Assembly (NCBI RefSeq): GCF_047123305.1
Contig: NZ_CP138918.1
Location: 3,472,001-3,536,000, forward strand
Length of the DNA: 64,000 bases
Direction: 5' to 3'
Source of the DNA: Thalassobius sp047123305
Lineage (GTDB): Bacteria; Pseudomonadota; Alphaproteobacteria; Rhodobacterales; Rhodobacteraceae
This document shows positions 17,337 to 26,138 of this stretch, piece after piece. Within the stretch, counting starts at the first letter, position 1, and every line of letters starts with the position of its first letter. The position numbers and the translations under genes were made by a program. The notes below the pieces were generated by a model. That model was not told where the DNA came from. It made no database searches and worked only from the letters and a program-made list of their open reading frames with translations.

Positions 17337-18134
17337 ATGGCCGAAAAAGACGATAAATACCGCGCCCCGGCGTTGGAAAAAGGATTGGACATCATCGAGT
17401 TACTGGCCAGCCACGGCGAAGGGTTGACCCAGGGCGAAGTGGCCAAGGCGCTGGAGCGTTCGCCAAGCGAGATCTACCGGATGCTGTCAACGCTGGTGCG
17501 GCGTGGCTATGTGATCCGCTCACTTTCGGGGGACCGCTATGCGCTCAGCCTCAAAATGTTCTCGATCAGCCAGCGTCACCCGCCGATTGGCCGGGTGATC
17601 GAAGCCGCCCTGCCCCGGATGCGCGCCATCACCCGCAAGGCTTGGCAATCCTGCCATATGGGTATGGAAAGCAATGGAGATGTTGTCATCGTTGCCTCAG
17701 CCGAGTCCCCCGGCAACTGGGGGTTGGCGCTGAAAACCGGCACTGTGGTTGGTTTGTGGAACACCGGCACCGGTCGGGTTCTGGCGGCCTTTCGCCCCGA
17801 TGACGAACTTGAGGATCTGATCGCCCAGCACAGACAGGCGGTGGGCGAGCCCGCGTTGGATCGCAGCGCATTCGACGATCACATCCAGCGCATTCGGTCG
17901 ATAGGCTATGAAAAGATGCCCTCGGCGACCGCGATCGGCGTGACCAACGTGGCCTTCCCGATCTTCGGCCCATCTGGCAACGCGGCCGCCGTACTGTCCT
18001 GCCCCTATCTGGAACGGGTGGATGATCTTGCGGTGCCCAGTCTGGACGAGATTGTCGAAATGTATGGCGCTCTGGCCCAGGAGCTGACCGGCATCTACGG
18101 CGGCACCGCCCCGGATTTCGCGGGGCTGGCATGA
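17337..18134 (+). CDS. IclR-family regulator of the fucose locus
   Basis: 265 residues. The N-terminal winged helix-turn-helix (residues ~8-70: KGLDIIELLASHGEGLTQGE, then 'SPSEIYRMLSTLVRRGYV') is followed by the IclR effector-binding domain (GYEKMPSATAIGVTNVAFPI, 'AAVLSCPYL'). It heads a plus-strand operon with the aldo/keto reductase (4-base ATGA overlap) and the lactonase, and faces the importer genes. It therefore very likely controls both directions. The inducer would be L-fucose or an intermediate such as L-fuconate. Confidence 0.93.
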   Translation: MAEKDDKYRAPALEKGLDIIELLASHGEGLTQGEVAKALERSPSEIYRMLSTLVRRGYVIRSLSGDRYALSLKMFSISQRHPPIGRVIEAALPRMRAITRKAWQSCHMGMESNGDVVIVASAESPGNWGLALKTGTVVGLWNTGTGRVLAAFRPDDELEDLIAQHRQAVGEPALDRSAFDDHIQRIRSIGYEKMPSATAIGVTNVAFPIFGPSGNAAAVLSCPYLERVDDLAVPSLDEIVEMYGALAQELTGIYGGTAPDFAGLA

Positions 18135-19153
18135 CCAGCGCCCCCATGTTTCCCCGCCGCAAACTGCCCCGTGCAGATCTGAGCCTGCCCACGCTCGGCT
18201 TTGGCGGGGCGCCTTTGGGCGGTCTGTTTGACGCAGTGGACAAGGAAGAGGCCAGCGCAGCCTTGGCTTCGGCCCTGAACAACGGCCTAAGCTACGTCGA
18301 CACCGCGCCTTTCTATGGTTTTGGCAAATCGGAGCGGCGGGTGGGCGACATCCTGCGCGGTCGCAGTTACCAGCTCTCGACCAAAGTTGGCCGTCTGCTG
18401 CGCCCCGGCGCTGTGGCGGGCCCGGCGGCCATGGGCTGGCCCGATGCGCTGCCCTTCACGCCGGTCTATGACTACAGCTACGACGGCACTATGCGCTCTT
18501 ACGATGCGTCGCTGCACCGTCTGGGGCTGGACCGGATCGACATTCTCTATGTGCATGACATTGGCGAAACCACCCACGGGGCCAAAAACGCCGGACATTT
18601 GCAGGACCTGAAGGACGGGGGCTACCGCGCGTTGGCCGAGTTGCGTGAGACAGGTCAGATCAAAGCCATCGGACTGGGTGTCAACGAAAGCGCCGCCTGT
18701 CTTCAGGCTTTGGATATCGGGGATTGGGACCTGTTTCTGCTGGCGGGGCGTTATACCCTGCTGGAGCAAGACCCGCTGGCAGATCTGCTGCCTGCATGCG
18801 AAGCCCGTGGCACCGGCATTGTGATCGGGGGGCCGTTCAATTCGGGCATTCTGGTGGGCGGCGCGACGTGGAACTATGGCTCAGCACCGGCAGAGGTGGT
18901 GGCCCGCGTCGAGGCATTGAAAGCGATTTGCGCCGAATACAACGTTCCCCTGCCCGCCGCTGCGCTGCAGTTCCCGCTGGGCCATCCGGCTGTGATCTCG
19001 GTCATTCCCGGATTGAGGGATCGCCGTGAACTTCAGGCCACATTGGACTGGGCTGCAACTGATATCCCTGCAACGTTCTGGACGGCGCTGCGTGAGGCCG
19101 AACTGCTTCACCCGGATGCGCCGCTGCCCCAAGGCAACCCATTCAAGGAATAG
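18131..19153 (+). CDS. aldo/keto reductase, L-fucose (D-threo-aldose) 1-dehydrogenase type
   Basis: 340 residues. The N-terminus 'LPTLGFGGAPLGGLF' and the segment 'LSYVDTAPFYGFGKSERRVG' match the D-threo-aldose/L-fucose dehydrogenase branch. Catalytic tetrad as in aldo/keto reductases: Asp (VDTAP), Tyr (FYGFG), Lys (STKVGR) and His (LYVHDIG). It would oxidise C1 of L-fucose to L-fuconolactone with NAD(P). It overlaps the IclR stop by 4 bases and is followed 5 bases later by the lactonase gene, the next step of the path. Confidence 0.9.
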   Translation: MTSAPMFPRRKLPRADLSLPTLGFGGAPLGGLFDAVDKEEASAALASALNNGLSYVDTAPFYGFGKSERRVGDILRGRSYQLSTKVGRLLRPGAVAGPAAMGWPDALPFTPVYDYSYDGTMRSYDASLHRLGLDRIDILYVHDIGETTHGAKNAGHLQDLKDGGYRALAELRETGQIKAIGLGVNESAACLQALDIGDWDLFLLAGRYTLLEQDPLADLLPACEARGTGIVIGGPFNSGILVGGATWNYGSAPAEVVARVEALKAICAEYNVPLPAAALQFPLGHPAVISVIPGLRDRRELQATLDWAATDIPATFWTALREAELLHPDAPLPQGNPFKE

Positions 19154-19158
19154 ACGCC

Positions 19159-20037
19159 ATGCGGATCGACACCCATCAGCACTTCTGGAAACTGGCACGG
19201 GGCGATTACAGCTGGCTCAGCCCTGACCTGGAACCGCTCTACCGCGATTTCCTGCCATCCGATCTGAAACCGCTGTTGGAGGCCGCAGGGCTGGATGGCA
19301 CAATTGCGGTGCAGGCGGCTGATCGTGAGGCCGAGACGGACTATCTGCTGTCCTTGGCCGCGCGGCATGACTGGATCAAAGGTGTGGTTGGCTGGGTCGA
19401 TCTTGAGGCCGGCACTGCGGTGGCTTCGATCCAACGTCTGGCACAGGATCCGAAGTTTCTGGGGCTGCGCCCAATGCTACAGGATATCGCCGATGATGCC
19501 TGGATGCTGCGCCCCGCGCTTGGGCCCGCCCTTGCGACAATGGCGCGGCTGAAACTGACCTTTGACGCACTGGTCCTGCCGCGGCATCTGCCGCATCTGC
19601 AGACATTTGTAACCCGCTACTCTGATCTTAACGTGGTGATTGATCACGGCGCCAAACCAGAGATCCACTGCGGCAAGTTCCAGCCCTGGGCCGATTACAT
19701 GCAGGCCTTTGCCGATCATCCGCAGGTGTTCTGCAAGATCTCTGGCCTTGTGACCGAAGCGGGCGCGGATTGGACCCCAGCCGATCTGGCCCTCTACCTG
19801 CAGCATCTGTTGCAGGTGTTCGGCCCTGACCGATTGCTGTTTGGCAGTGATTGGCCGGTGCTGAACTTGGCGGGCCAGTATTCCGGTTGGGCAGATCTGG
19901 TCCGTCACGCCCTTGGGACGGATGCGGAAACCGTGCTGGCCCGCAACCCGTTCCATGCCTATCCGCGCCTATCCGCGTCTGGCCAAGACCTAACCGGGCA
20001 CCGGGGCGCAGTCCGATCTGCGGGTGCAAAAGTATAG
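19159..20037 (+). CDS. L-fuconolactonase (amidohydrolase family 2), C-terminus altered by a 10-bp duplication
   Basis: 292 residues. The metal motif is His-x-His at the start (DTHQHFWKL); later 'VIDHGAKPEI' and 'LFGSDWPVL' carry the other His and Asp of the amidohydrolase_2 fold. It opens L-fuconolactone to L-fuconate, the substrate of FucD. Near the 3' end the unit CCTATCCGCG occurs twice in tandem (19958-19967 and 19968-19977). With one copy the frame would read HAYPRLAKT and stop at 19991-19993. The second copy shifts the frame and adds a basic, Gly/Ala-rich tail of about 15 net residues. The catalytic part is intact, so activity may survive; the tail is probably a recent change. Confidence 0.9.
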   Translation: MRIDTHQHFWKLARGDYSWLSPDLEPLYRDFLPSDLKPLLEAAGLDGTIAVQAADREAETDYLLSLAARHDWIKGVVGWVDLEAGTAVASIQRLAQDPKFLGLRPMLQDIADDAWMLRPALGPALATMARLKLTFDALVLPRHLPHLQTFVTRYSDLNVVIDHGAKPEIHCGKFQPWADYMQAFADHPQVFCKISGLVTEAGADWTPADLALYLQHLLQVFGPDRLLFGSDWPVLNLAGQYSGWADLVRHALGTDAETVLARNPFHAYPRLSASGQDLTGHRGAVRSAGAKV

Positions 20038-20116
20038 CCGTAGTCCCCGGGGGTTGAACGCATGTCGCAAATGTTTCTTTTGGACCTTCTGATTGAAACA
20101 CTGAGAATCTTAACAA

Positions 20117-21337
20117 GTGATCGACTTTCCCGCAAAACGGTTTGAGGACAGCGGTTTATCCGAAAATGACTGGGCTTTGCTGGCTCAACATCTGCCGCTT
20201 TATGACGGGATTGCACGTGGGTTGCGGGCCCCGACCACGGCGGCGGAAAAAGCCTTCTTTGCGGCTTTGCAATCCACGGATCTGGCGTCTGAGCCGTCTT
20301 CTGAAGCAGACATCTGCGACCATGTCATGGCCTATCGGCGTTATCAGGCATTGACCGTCCCTTTGGCAAAGGCCACCACAGGATCCACTTCTGTGGCCAA
20401 GCGGCTGCGGACCCTGCTGTTGCACCGGTTGGCGCATTGGCGCGGTGGGATGGCCCCCAAAGTACCGCTGGAACCGCGTCCCTTTGAACCAAGCCACACG
20501 GTGCCACGGAACACGGTCCCTCAGCCCCCTTCCTCGGACACGCCTCCGTCGCCTGACAGAGCAGAGATCGTAACAGCACTCACCACCCTTGCGCCGGAAT
20601 ACAGCGCACCGCTGGACACCGCCTTCACCCGCAGTTTCCGCGAAGACCTGTCTGTAGTCGCCGCCGAAGGGGTCGCGCGCAGGCGCATCGGCGCGGTGTT
20701 CGACGCCATTGACCGCGCCATCAGTTCAAACCGGAACGACCCGCTGGCCGAGGTTTTTGCAACCTGGCAACTGGTGCATCGCAACGCTTTGGGGCCGGCA
20801 GAGCCGCTGCCCGATCTGCCCCGCATGATCTCGCACTATTCAGAAATCCTGATTGCAGCGGGACTGAGCAGCCAATGGTCGCTGAACGCTGTGCATATCC
20901 CAGTCGAAGACACGATGAGCGCTTCGATCCGGGGCTTTGCGCAGTTGCTGGGATGGGACGTGCAAACGGCGGTGTCATTTTTCACAATTGCCCGTGGATT
21001 GGAACGCACCACCGCCGCAACAGCCAACCCTGTGGGGCTGTTGCTGTTGCTTGCGGTTGCGGCCCACCGGGTAAGGGGTATTGGCACAGATGCGGACAGT
21101 CTCTGCCACTCAACCGCGCCTTTGGCTCCGTTGCAGGGATCGGCCCTATCAGCATTGGATCCTGCCCTCTGGTCTGGAGTCTTGGCGGGCGTTCATTCGG
21201 TGATGATGGCACGGCACGCCGGGGCTGCGGTGTCGATCAAGGGCCTCGCGGAGTGGATCACCCGCCGTGTTGCCTGCTCTGCCCCGCAGGAGGCCACCGA
21301 CAGCGTCCCGTCACCGCCATCTAGCACCGCCTGTTAA
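20117..21337 (+). CDS. DUF413-like protein of unknown function
   Basis: 406 residues from a GTG start with no clear ribosome-binding site. Residues ~5-75 show the spacing of DUF413 (the MaoP family): 'RFEDSGLSENDWALLAQHL', then 'LRAPTTAAEKAFFAAL', then 'DHVMAYRRYQAL'. MaoP organises the Ori macrodomain in enterobacteria, but its partners are not expected in this lineage, so function is not transferred. The middle ~110-155 is Pro/Ser-rich. The C-terminal ~240 residues are helical (TFARGLERTT-type and LLLLLAVAAHRVRGIG segments) and not recognised. Its stop overlaps the stop of the convergent histidine kinase gene. Confidence 0.7.
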   Translation: MIDFPAKRFEDSGLSENDWALLAQHLPLYDGIARGLRAPTTAAEKAFFAALQSTDLASEPSSEADICDHVMAYRRYQALTVPLAKATTGSTSVAKRLRTLLLHRLAHWRGGMAPKVPLEPRPFEPSHTVPRNTVPQPPSSDTPPSPDRAEIVTALTTLAPEYSAPLDTAFTRSFREDLSVVAAEGVARRRIGAVFDAIDRAISSNRNDPLAEVFATWQLVHRNALGPAEPLPDLPRMISHYSEILIAAGLSSQWSLNAVHIPVEDTMSASIRGFAQLLGWDVQTAVSFFTIARGLERTTAATANPVGLLLLLAVAAHRVRGIGTDADSLCHSTAPLAPLQGSALSALDPALWSGVLAGVHSVMMARHAGAAVSIKGLAEWITRRVACSAPQEATDSVPSPPSSTAC

Positions 21338-23928
21338 GACGCCCCTTCTGCCTTCTGCAGATCGCTCAGACCATTTCGGGTTTCGTCCCAGACCTGACGC
21401 AATTCACCGCGCCAATGGTTCAGATTGGCCACCCGGGGTGCGCCCGAACGTTGCGACTGCAACAGTTCCGATTCAAAGCTGTTCAGCCGTTCCCGCATCC
21501 GCTGCGCACCAATCATGGCGCAGGATCCGGCGATGGAATGCACCTCGGTGCTCAGCTCAGTAGAGGGGGCCAGAACCTTTGGGTCGGCCTGTTCCAAACG
21601 GGATAACAGCGCCTCGGTTTCTTTCTCAAAACCTTCGCGCAGCTTCTGTGCTTTGTCAGCGCCCAGAGCCGCCAAAACCTGCCGCAGATGGGGCAGATCA
21701 AACAGGCTGTCCTGTTTGGCTTCTGTTGTGCGCACCCGGCTGCGCCCCGCCAGAACCCGTCGCAGATCGCCCCGCTCCAGCGGTTTCGACAAAACACCGT
21801 CCAGACCAACACGGGCATAAAGACTGTCGTCCCGTTCCAGCACATGCGCCGTCAATGCCACAATCCGGCTTTGGGTGTTCTGGCCGGACTTCCGGATCAG
21901 CCGGCAGGCTTCGAGCCCGCCCATAACAGGCATGTTCAGGTCCATCAGGATCAGGTCAAACCGCTCGGCTGCGGCCTTGTCGACACCGATCTTGCCATTG
22001 ATTGCCTCGGCAACCGTATGGCCGTCACGTTCCAGCATTTCGCGCACCACCAGGCGGTTGGTCGCATTGTCTTCGACCACCAACACCCGAAGCGCCCCTA
22101 CGGGATCAACCACCTCGGCACCCGCAGATTGGGCTGGGTCTTGCGACGCTTTCGGCACCGCAGAGCACACCGGAAGGGTGACGGTGATCCAGAAGCTGGA
22201 GCCTTCACCTTCGATGCTGTCGACCCCGATCTTGCCGCCCATTGCTTCGATGATCCGCTTGGCGATGCCAAGACCCAGACCGGTGCCTTCTGCCAGATGT
22301 TTGCCATCCCGTTCGAGCCGGACAAAATCATCAAAGATCCGCGCGACATCCTCTTCGGAGATGCCGGCGCCGGTGTCGGTGATCTGGAACTCTAACCGGT
22401 TGGACAGACCCAGATCCGCCGGGGACACTGAAACACTGACCGCGACCTGACCCGCATCGGTGAATTTGACCGCATTGCCGATCAGGTTCGTCAACACCTG
22501 CCGCAACCGGCCCGCGTCGCCTTCGTAGCAGCCAAGTGTTTCAGGGGTCGTCTCAAAATGGAAGCCAAGCCCGCGCGCCTTGGCGGCAACCTCCAGAGGG
22601 CCGACCAAATCGTGCATCATCTGGTCCAGATCAAAAGGCGCCGGATTGAGCCGCACGCCATCAGCCTCCAGCTGGGCGATGTCCAACACGTCATTGACGT
22701 GGTCCAGCAGGATCTGCCCAGATGACCGCAGCAGGTTCAGATAACGTTCCCGCTCCATCTCATCGGTTGTTTCATTGCCGCGCAGCAGCTCCACCAAGCC
22801 AAGGATTCCATTCAACGGCGTGCGCATCTCATGGCTCATCACCGCAAGGAAACGTGACTTGGCCCGTTCCCCGGAAAGCGCACGGTCGCGCGACGCCATC
22901 AAGGCCCGATCCGCAGCGCGCCGATCCGAGATGTCGCGCAGGAAATAGACGAAGAACCCCTGCGTCTCCCACTCAGCGACCCCTTGTGACACCTCCACTG
23001 GCACCTTGGTGCCATCTGCGGTCAACAAGGTCAGCTCTACCCCAGCCACCCGTTCTTTGCGGGTCAATGGCAGGGTGGCCAATTGGCCGTCCTGATCCAA
23101 CAGATAGCGGATAAACCCTTTGCCGATGGCATGCTCGCGTTCGATGCGGAACAGCTCCTCGGCGGCGCGGTTGAACTCGACAATCACACCCTGACCATCG
23201 GTCACAATCAGCGCATCTGGCGAAGTAGAAATAACGGTGGAAAACCGCACGCTTGACCGTTTGTGTTCCCCTGCCCGCCGCCGGTTCATCACCGATTGGC
23301 GGAAGAACAATGCCGACGCAAGACCCAGCGCCACCAGCAGCACCAGAACCACAATGGACAGGCGCCACAGCAGGCGACTGATCTCATCCCGCGCCGCCTT
23401 CCCGGCCACACCGACATATTGATTGCCTTTGGAAATGATACGGCGCACGTCACGCTGGCGGCCTTCGGTGGTTTTGGCAATTTCCGGCAGACGGGCGTAG
23501 AGCGTTGCATCATCGCTGTCGATGAAGGCCTCAACTTCGGCGATTTCCATTCGCAGCTTGGTCAGGATCCGCAAGGTACGATACTGGCGAAAGGCCTCCT
23601 GATAAAGCGCCCCGCCGTTCAACGTTTCCAAACGGTTGTAATAGTTGTTGAAATGCCGCCGCAGCTCATTCAGCGCCGCCGCATCCTCCGCTGTGCTGTC
23701 ACGCGCTGCATGGGTTGCCGCCCGATATTTCAGGAACTCAACTTCAAGCTGGGTCAGGTTCCAGATCACATTGTCGGTGGCCGAACTGCGCAACTCATCC
23801 AGCTTGCGATCCACCTCGCCCCAGATCTGCACAGCCCAAGGCAGGCTGACCAGAATAACCGCCGCCAGTGACACTGCCTGCACCCAGCCGGATGCTATGC
23901 CCAAACTGCGCATCAAGCGCATGGGCAC
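21334..23928 (-). CDS. membrane hybrid histidine kinase with receiver and Hpt domains (TorS-like layout)
   Basis: 864 residues. Membrane segments at ~15-35 and ~187-210 flank a ~150-residue helical periplasmic sensor region. Then a PAS domain (~230-345, 'DALIVTDGQGVIVEFN'), HisKA with the phospho-His in 'AVMSHEMRTPLNG' (~370), and HATPase_c with N box 'NLIGNAVKFTD' and G boxes 'DTGAGISEED' and 'GTGLGLGIAKRI'. A receiver follows ('VLVVEDNATNRL', phospho-Asp in 'LILMDLNMPVMGG') and a C-terminal Hpt domain ('EVHSIAGSCAMIGA'). The cysteine-free periplasmic protein gene lies 31 bases upstream in the same direction, and a NarL-type regulator diverges from that. All three probably make one signalling path. 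Confidence 0.95.
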   Translation of the reverse strand: MPMRLMRSLGIASGWVQAVSLAAVILVSLPWAVQIWGEVDRKLDELRSSATDNVIWNLTQLEVEFLKYRAATHAARDSTAEDAAALNELRRHFNNYYNRLETLNGGALYQEAFRQYRTLRILTKLRMEIAEVEAFIDSDDATLYARLPEIAKTTEGRQRDVRRIISKGNQYVGVAGKAARDEISRLLWRLSIVVLVLLVALGLASALFFRQSVMNRRRAGEHKRSSVRFSTVISTSPDALIVTDGQGVIVEFNRAAEELFRIEREHAIGKGFIRYLLDQDGQLATLPLTRKERVAGVELTLLTADGTKVPVEVSQGVAEWETQGFFVYFLRDISDRRAADRALMASRDRALSGERAKSRFLAVMSHEMRTPLNGILGLVELLRGNETTDEMERERYLNLLRSSGQILLDHVNDVLDIAQLEADGVRLNPAPFDLDQMMHDLVGPLEVAAKARGLGFHFETTPETLGCYEGDAGRLRQVLTNLIGNAVKFTDAGQVAVSVSVSPADLGLSNRLEFQITDTGAGISEEDVARIFDDFVRLERDGKHLAEGTGLGLGIAKRIIEAMGGKIGVDSIEGEGSSFWITVTLPVCSAVPKASQDPAQSAGAEVVDPVGALRVLVVEDNATNRLVVREMLERDGHTVAEAINGKIGVDKAAAERFDLILMDLNMPVMGGLEACRLIRKSGQNTQSRIVALTAHVLERDDSLYARVGLDGVLSKPLERGDLRRVLAGRSRVRTTEAKQDSLFDLPHLRQVLAALGADKAQKLREGFEKETEALLSRLEQADPKVLAPSTELSTEVHSIAGSCAMIGAQRMRERLNSFESELLQSQRSGAPRVANLNHWRGELRQVWDETRNGLSDLQKAEGAS

Positions 23929-23959
23929 CTCCTTCCACTCTCATCCCCTTGAAGTGATG

Positions 23960-24490
23960 TCACGGCAGAACAAGGATCCTGTCAAGCTGCCAGATGCTGA
24001 GCATATAGGTCAGCTCGGTCTGGAACTCGGGGCCTTCATCGTAGGGAAACACCACCCAAAGCGGCCCCTTGCTGCGCGCAGACATAGGCTCGCCATTGTG
24101 CAGATATGCGACCAATGCTTTGCTTTCAGGAATTTCCGGCACGTTGAACTCAACCAGATATTCGTTGAGCGCGCTCAACTCCAGCAGGCCTTCACTGATC
24201 TCGAGTGAATTCACAAGATCGGTCAGCCAAACGCCGTCAAACCGCTGCACCCCTTCGGTCCAAACGGTTTCGGTTTCAAACCCATTGCGCGGCAACGCCA
24301 TCAGATCGCCCAGCGTCAGAACCTTTTCTGCCTTCTCCGAGCCGTCGTCATAGGTGACAGTGATCACCTCCAACGCAGGTTCCAGCGCCGCCTCATCCGC
24401 GGCGACGGCGGATGTGGTCCCAAAAGAGGCTGCAAACACGGCCCCCGCCACTGCCAGCCCTGCTGTCAGATCTTTGAAGTTGTATGTCAT
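23960..24490 (-). CDS. periplasmic molybdopterin-binding-fold (SUOX-type) protein without any cysteine; likely sensor partner
   Basis: 176 residues. Residues 1-31 are a signal peptide (LAVAGAVFAASFGTTSAVAA). The rest follows the oxidoreductase molybdopterin-binding (sulfite-oxidase/YedY) pattern: 'LTLGDLMALPRNGFETE', 'RFDGVWLTDLV', 'LNEYLVEFNVPE', 'LVAYLHNGEPM' and 'GPLWVVFPYD'. True enzymes of this fold hold molybdenum through a conserved Cys; this protein contains no Cys at all and is shorter than the enzymes. A redox function with a cysteinyl-ligated cofactor is therefore unlikely. Being the upstream gene of the hybrid kinase operon, it may bind a ligand and signal to the kinase, much as TorT does for TorS. 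That role is inference. Confidence 0.8.
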   Translation of the reverse strand: MTYNFKDLTAGLAVAGAVFAASFGTTSAVAADEAALEPALEVITVTYDDGSEKAEKVLTLGDLMALPRNGFETETVWTEGVQRFDGVWLTDLVNSLEISEGLLELSALNEYLVEFNVPEIPESKALVAYLHNGEPMSARSKGPLWVVFPYDEGPEFQTELTYMLSIWQLDRILVLP

Positions 24491-24680
24491 TTACCTGACC
24501 CTGTATCTTTGGTGTATTCAGATTGAGGAAATTGACACGACCCGTCCATAGCCCTATCCCTCGGTATAGGTGGATTTATCTGCGCGGTGCGATCAAGACC
24601 CTGTTTTCTGCGCTGATAATAGTGATGTAATAAATTAACTGACGCACCATTAGGCGTTTTGATGACGGGCTGAGTTTGGA

Positions 24681-25289
24681 ATGACGAGAATCTTGATTGC
24701 AGACGATCACGACCTGGTCCGTGAAACCCTGGCAAATTACATCCGCGACATGGGCGAGCTGGAGGTAGATCAAGCCGCCAACCTACAAGAGTCCCTGTCG
24801 ATGATCGATCGCTCTGGCGCTTATGATCTGGTGCTGCTGGATTACACCATGCCCGGCATGAAGCTGCCTGAGGGCCTGCTGAAAACCATGGACGCCAATG
24901 ATGACATGCCGGTGGCGATCATTTCCGGCACCGCTTCGCCCGATGTGGCGCGCCGCGCGCTTTCGGCGGGGGCGGCTGGGTTCCTGCCCAAAACCATTGC
25001 GCCAGAGACGCTGATTTCCGCCGTCCAACACCTGCTGAAAGGCGGCACCTACACGCCGCAGCATTTTCTGGATTCCGAACCGGGTGCTGAAGGGGATATT
25101 CACCTGACCCCACGTGAAATGGACGTGCTGCGCGGCATTTGTGAGGGCAAGGCGAACAAGGAAATCGCCCGCGACCTGGATGTGCAGGAGGTCACCATCA
25201 AACTACATGTCAAAACCCTCAGCCGCAAACTGCAGGCGCGCAACCGCACCCATGCGGCAATGATCGCCCGCGACAAGGATCTGGTCTGA
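24681..25289 (+). CDS. NarL/LuxR-family response regulator
   Basis: 202 residues. The receiver domain spans ~1-118: acidic pair 'IADDHDLVRE', phospho-acceptor Asp in 'LVLLDYTMPGM', Thr/Ser in 'AIISGTASP' and Lys in 'FLPKTIAPE'. The C-terminal LuxR helix-turn-helix (~135-195) reads 'LTPREMDVLRGICEGKANKE' and then 'VQEVTIKLHVKTLSRKL'. It diverges from the SUOX-fold gene across a 190-base gap and is the natural target of the hybrid kinase. The Hpt domain of the kinase would pass phosphate to this Asp. Confidence 0.94.
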   Translation: MTRILIADDHDLVRETLANYIRDMGELEVDQAANLQESLSMIDRSGAYDLVLLDYTMPGMKLPEGLLKTMDANDDMPVAIISGTASPDVARRALSAGAAGFLPKTIAPETLISAVQHLLKGGTYTPQHFLDSEPGAEGDIHLTPREMDVLRGICEGKANKEIARDLDVQEVTIKLHVKTLSRKLQARNRTHAAMIARDKDLV

Positions 25290-25309
25290 TCCTCTTTTGG
25301 GGCTGATCC

Positions 25310-26095
25310 ATGCCCCTGCCCGCTGGCTACCGCGACCGCCAACTGTCCCCCCGCCTGACCCGCTCGGTCGAGGCCTTCTGGACCCACCGCGCCACCCGTT
25401 CCGGCACTTCTCTGGTGTTGCCGGACGGGCGCTGCGACATCATCCTGCGTTACAATGAACTGGACAACACACCGCCGCATCTGGTCCTGACCGGCCCGGC
25501 GACACGTGCCTTTGCTGTGCCAGAAAACCCCGGGGACTGCTGGCTGGGCCTGCGCCTGCGGCCCTCTTATGGCCGCCTCCTCTGGGGCGAGAGGGTTGCA
25601 CAGATGCAGGACAAGACCCTTCGAGGGGCCGAAGCGCAGGTGGTTTTGCCCACGCTGACCCTTCCGTCATCGCCGCAGACACCGCGCCAACTGGCCCGTC
25701 TGTTGCAACAGGCGCTGCGCCAACACCTCGGTGAACCAAAGCCCCAGCACCTCACCGAAGCGCTTGATCTCCTGCACCTCACCGGTGGACGGCTGCCAGT
25801 CACGACCCTCGCCGATCACCTGTCCCTCAGCCCGCGCCAGCTGCAGCGCCGTTTTGTAAACGCGGTTGGGCTCTCCCCCAAGATCTACGCCCAGTTGATC
25901 CAGTTCCACCGCGCCCTGCGGCTGATCCGCAATGCCGGGTTGCCGCTCAGCGCCGCCGGATTTGAGGCGGGCTACAACGATCAAAGCCACATGACCCGTG
26001 CCTTCAAACAATTCGGCGGTTTTACACCCGCGGTTCTGCCCCCAAACCTCACCCTGCCCCAGCTGCATGTGGCGATTTCCGATCTCGATGTCTGA
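25310..26095 (+). CDS. AraC-family transcriptional regulator
   Basis: 261 residues. The N-terminal half (DUF6597-like, 'VLPDGRCDIILRYN', 'GDCWLGLRLRPSYG') is a cupin-like sensor region. The C-terminal half has the two AraC helix-turn-helices: 'LADHLSLSPRQLQRRFVNAV' and 'AAGFEAGYNDQSHMTRAFKQ' with the closing 'FGGFTP'. The start at 25310 has a weak ribosome-binding site. It follows the response regulator by 20 bases and precedes a VOC gene, so it may be in the same transcript. Regulated genes unknown. Confidence 0.9.
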   Translation: MPLPAGYRDRQLSPRLTRSVEAFWTHRATRSGTSLVLPDGRCDIILRYNELDNTPPHLVLTGPATRAFAVPENPGDCWLGLRLRPSYGRLLWGERVAQMQDKTLRGAEAQVVLPTLTLPSSPQTPRQLARLLQQALRQHLGEPKPQHLTEALDLLHLTGGRLPVTTLADHLSLSPRQLQRRFVNAVGLSPKIYAQLIQFHRALRLIRNAGLPLSAAGFEAGYNDQSHMTRAFKQFGGFTPAVLPPNLTLPQLHVAISDLDV

Positions 26096-26138
26096 TTTAT
26101 CCAAGAGCGCCGAAGCGCAGCCCTGCTAGAACGCCACT

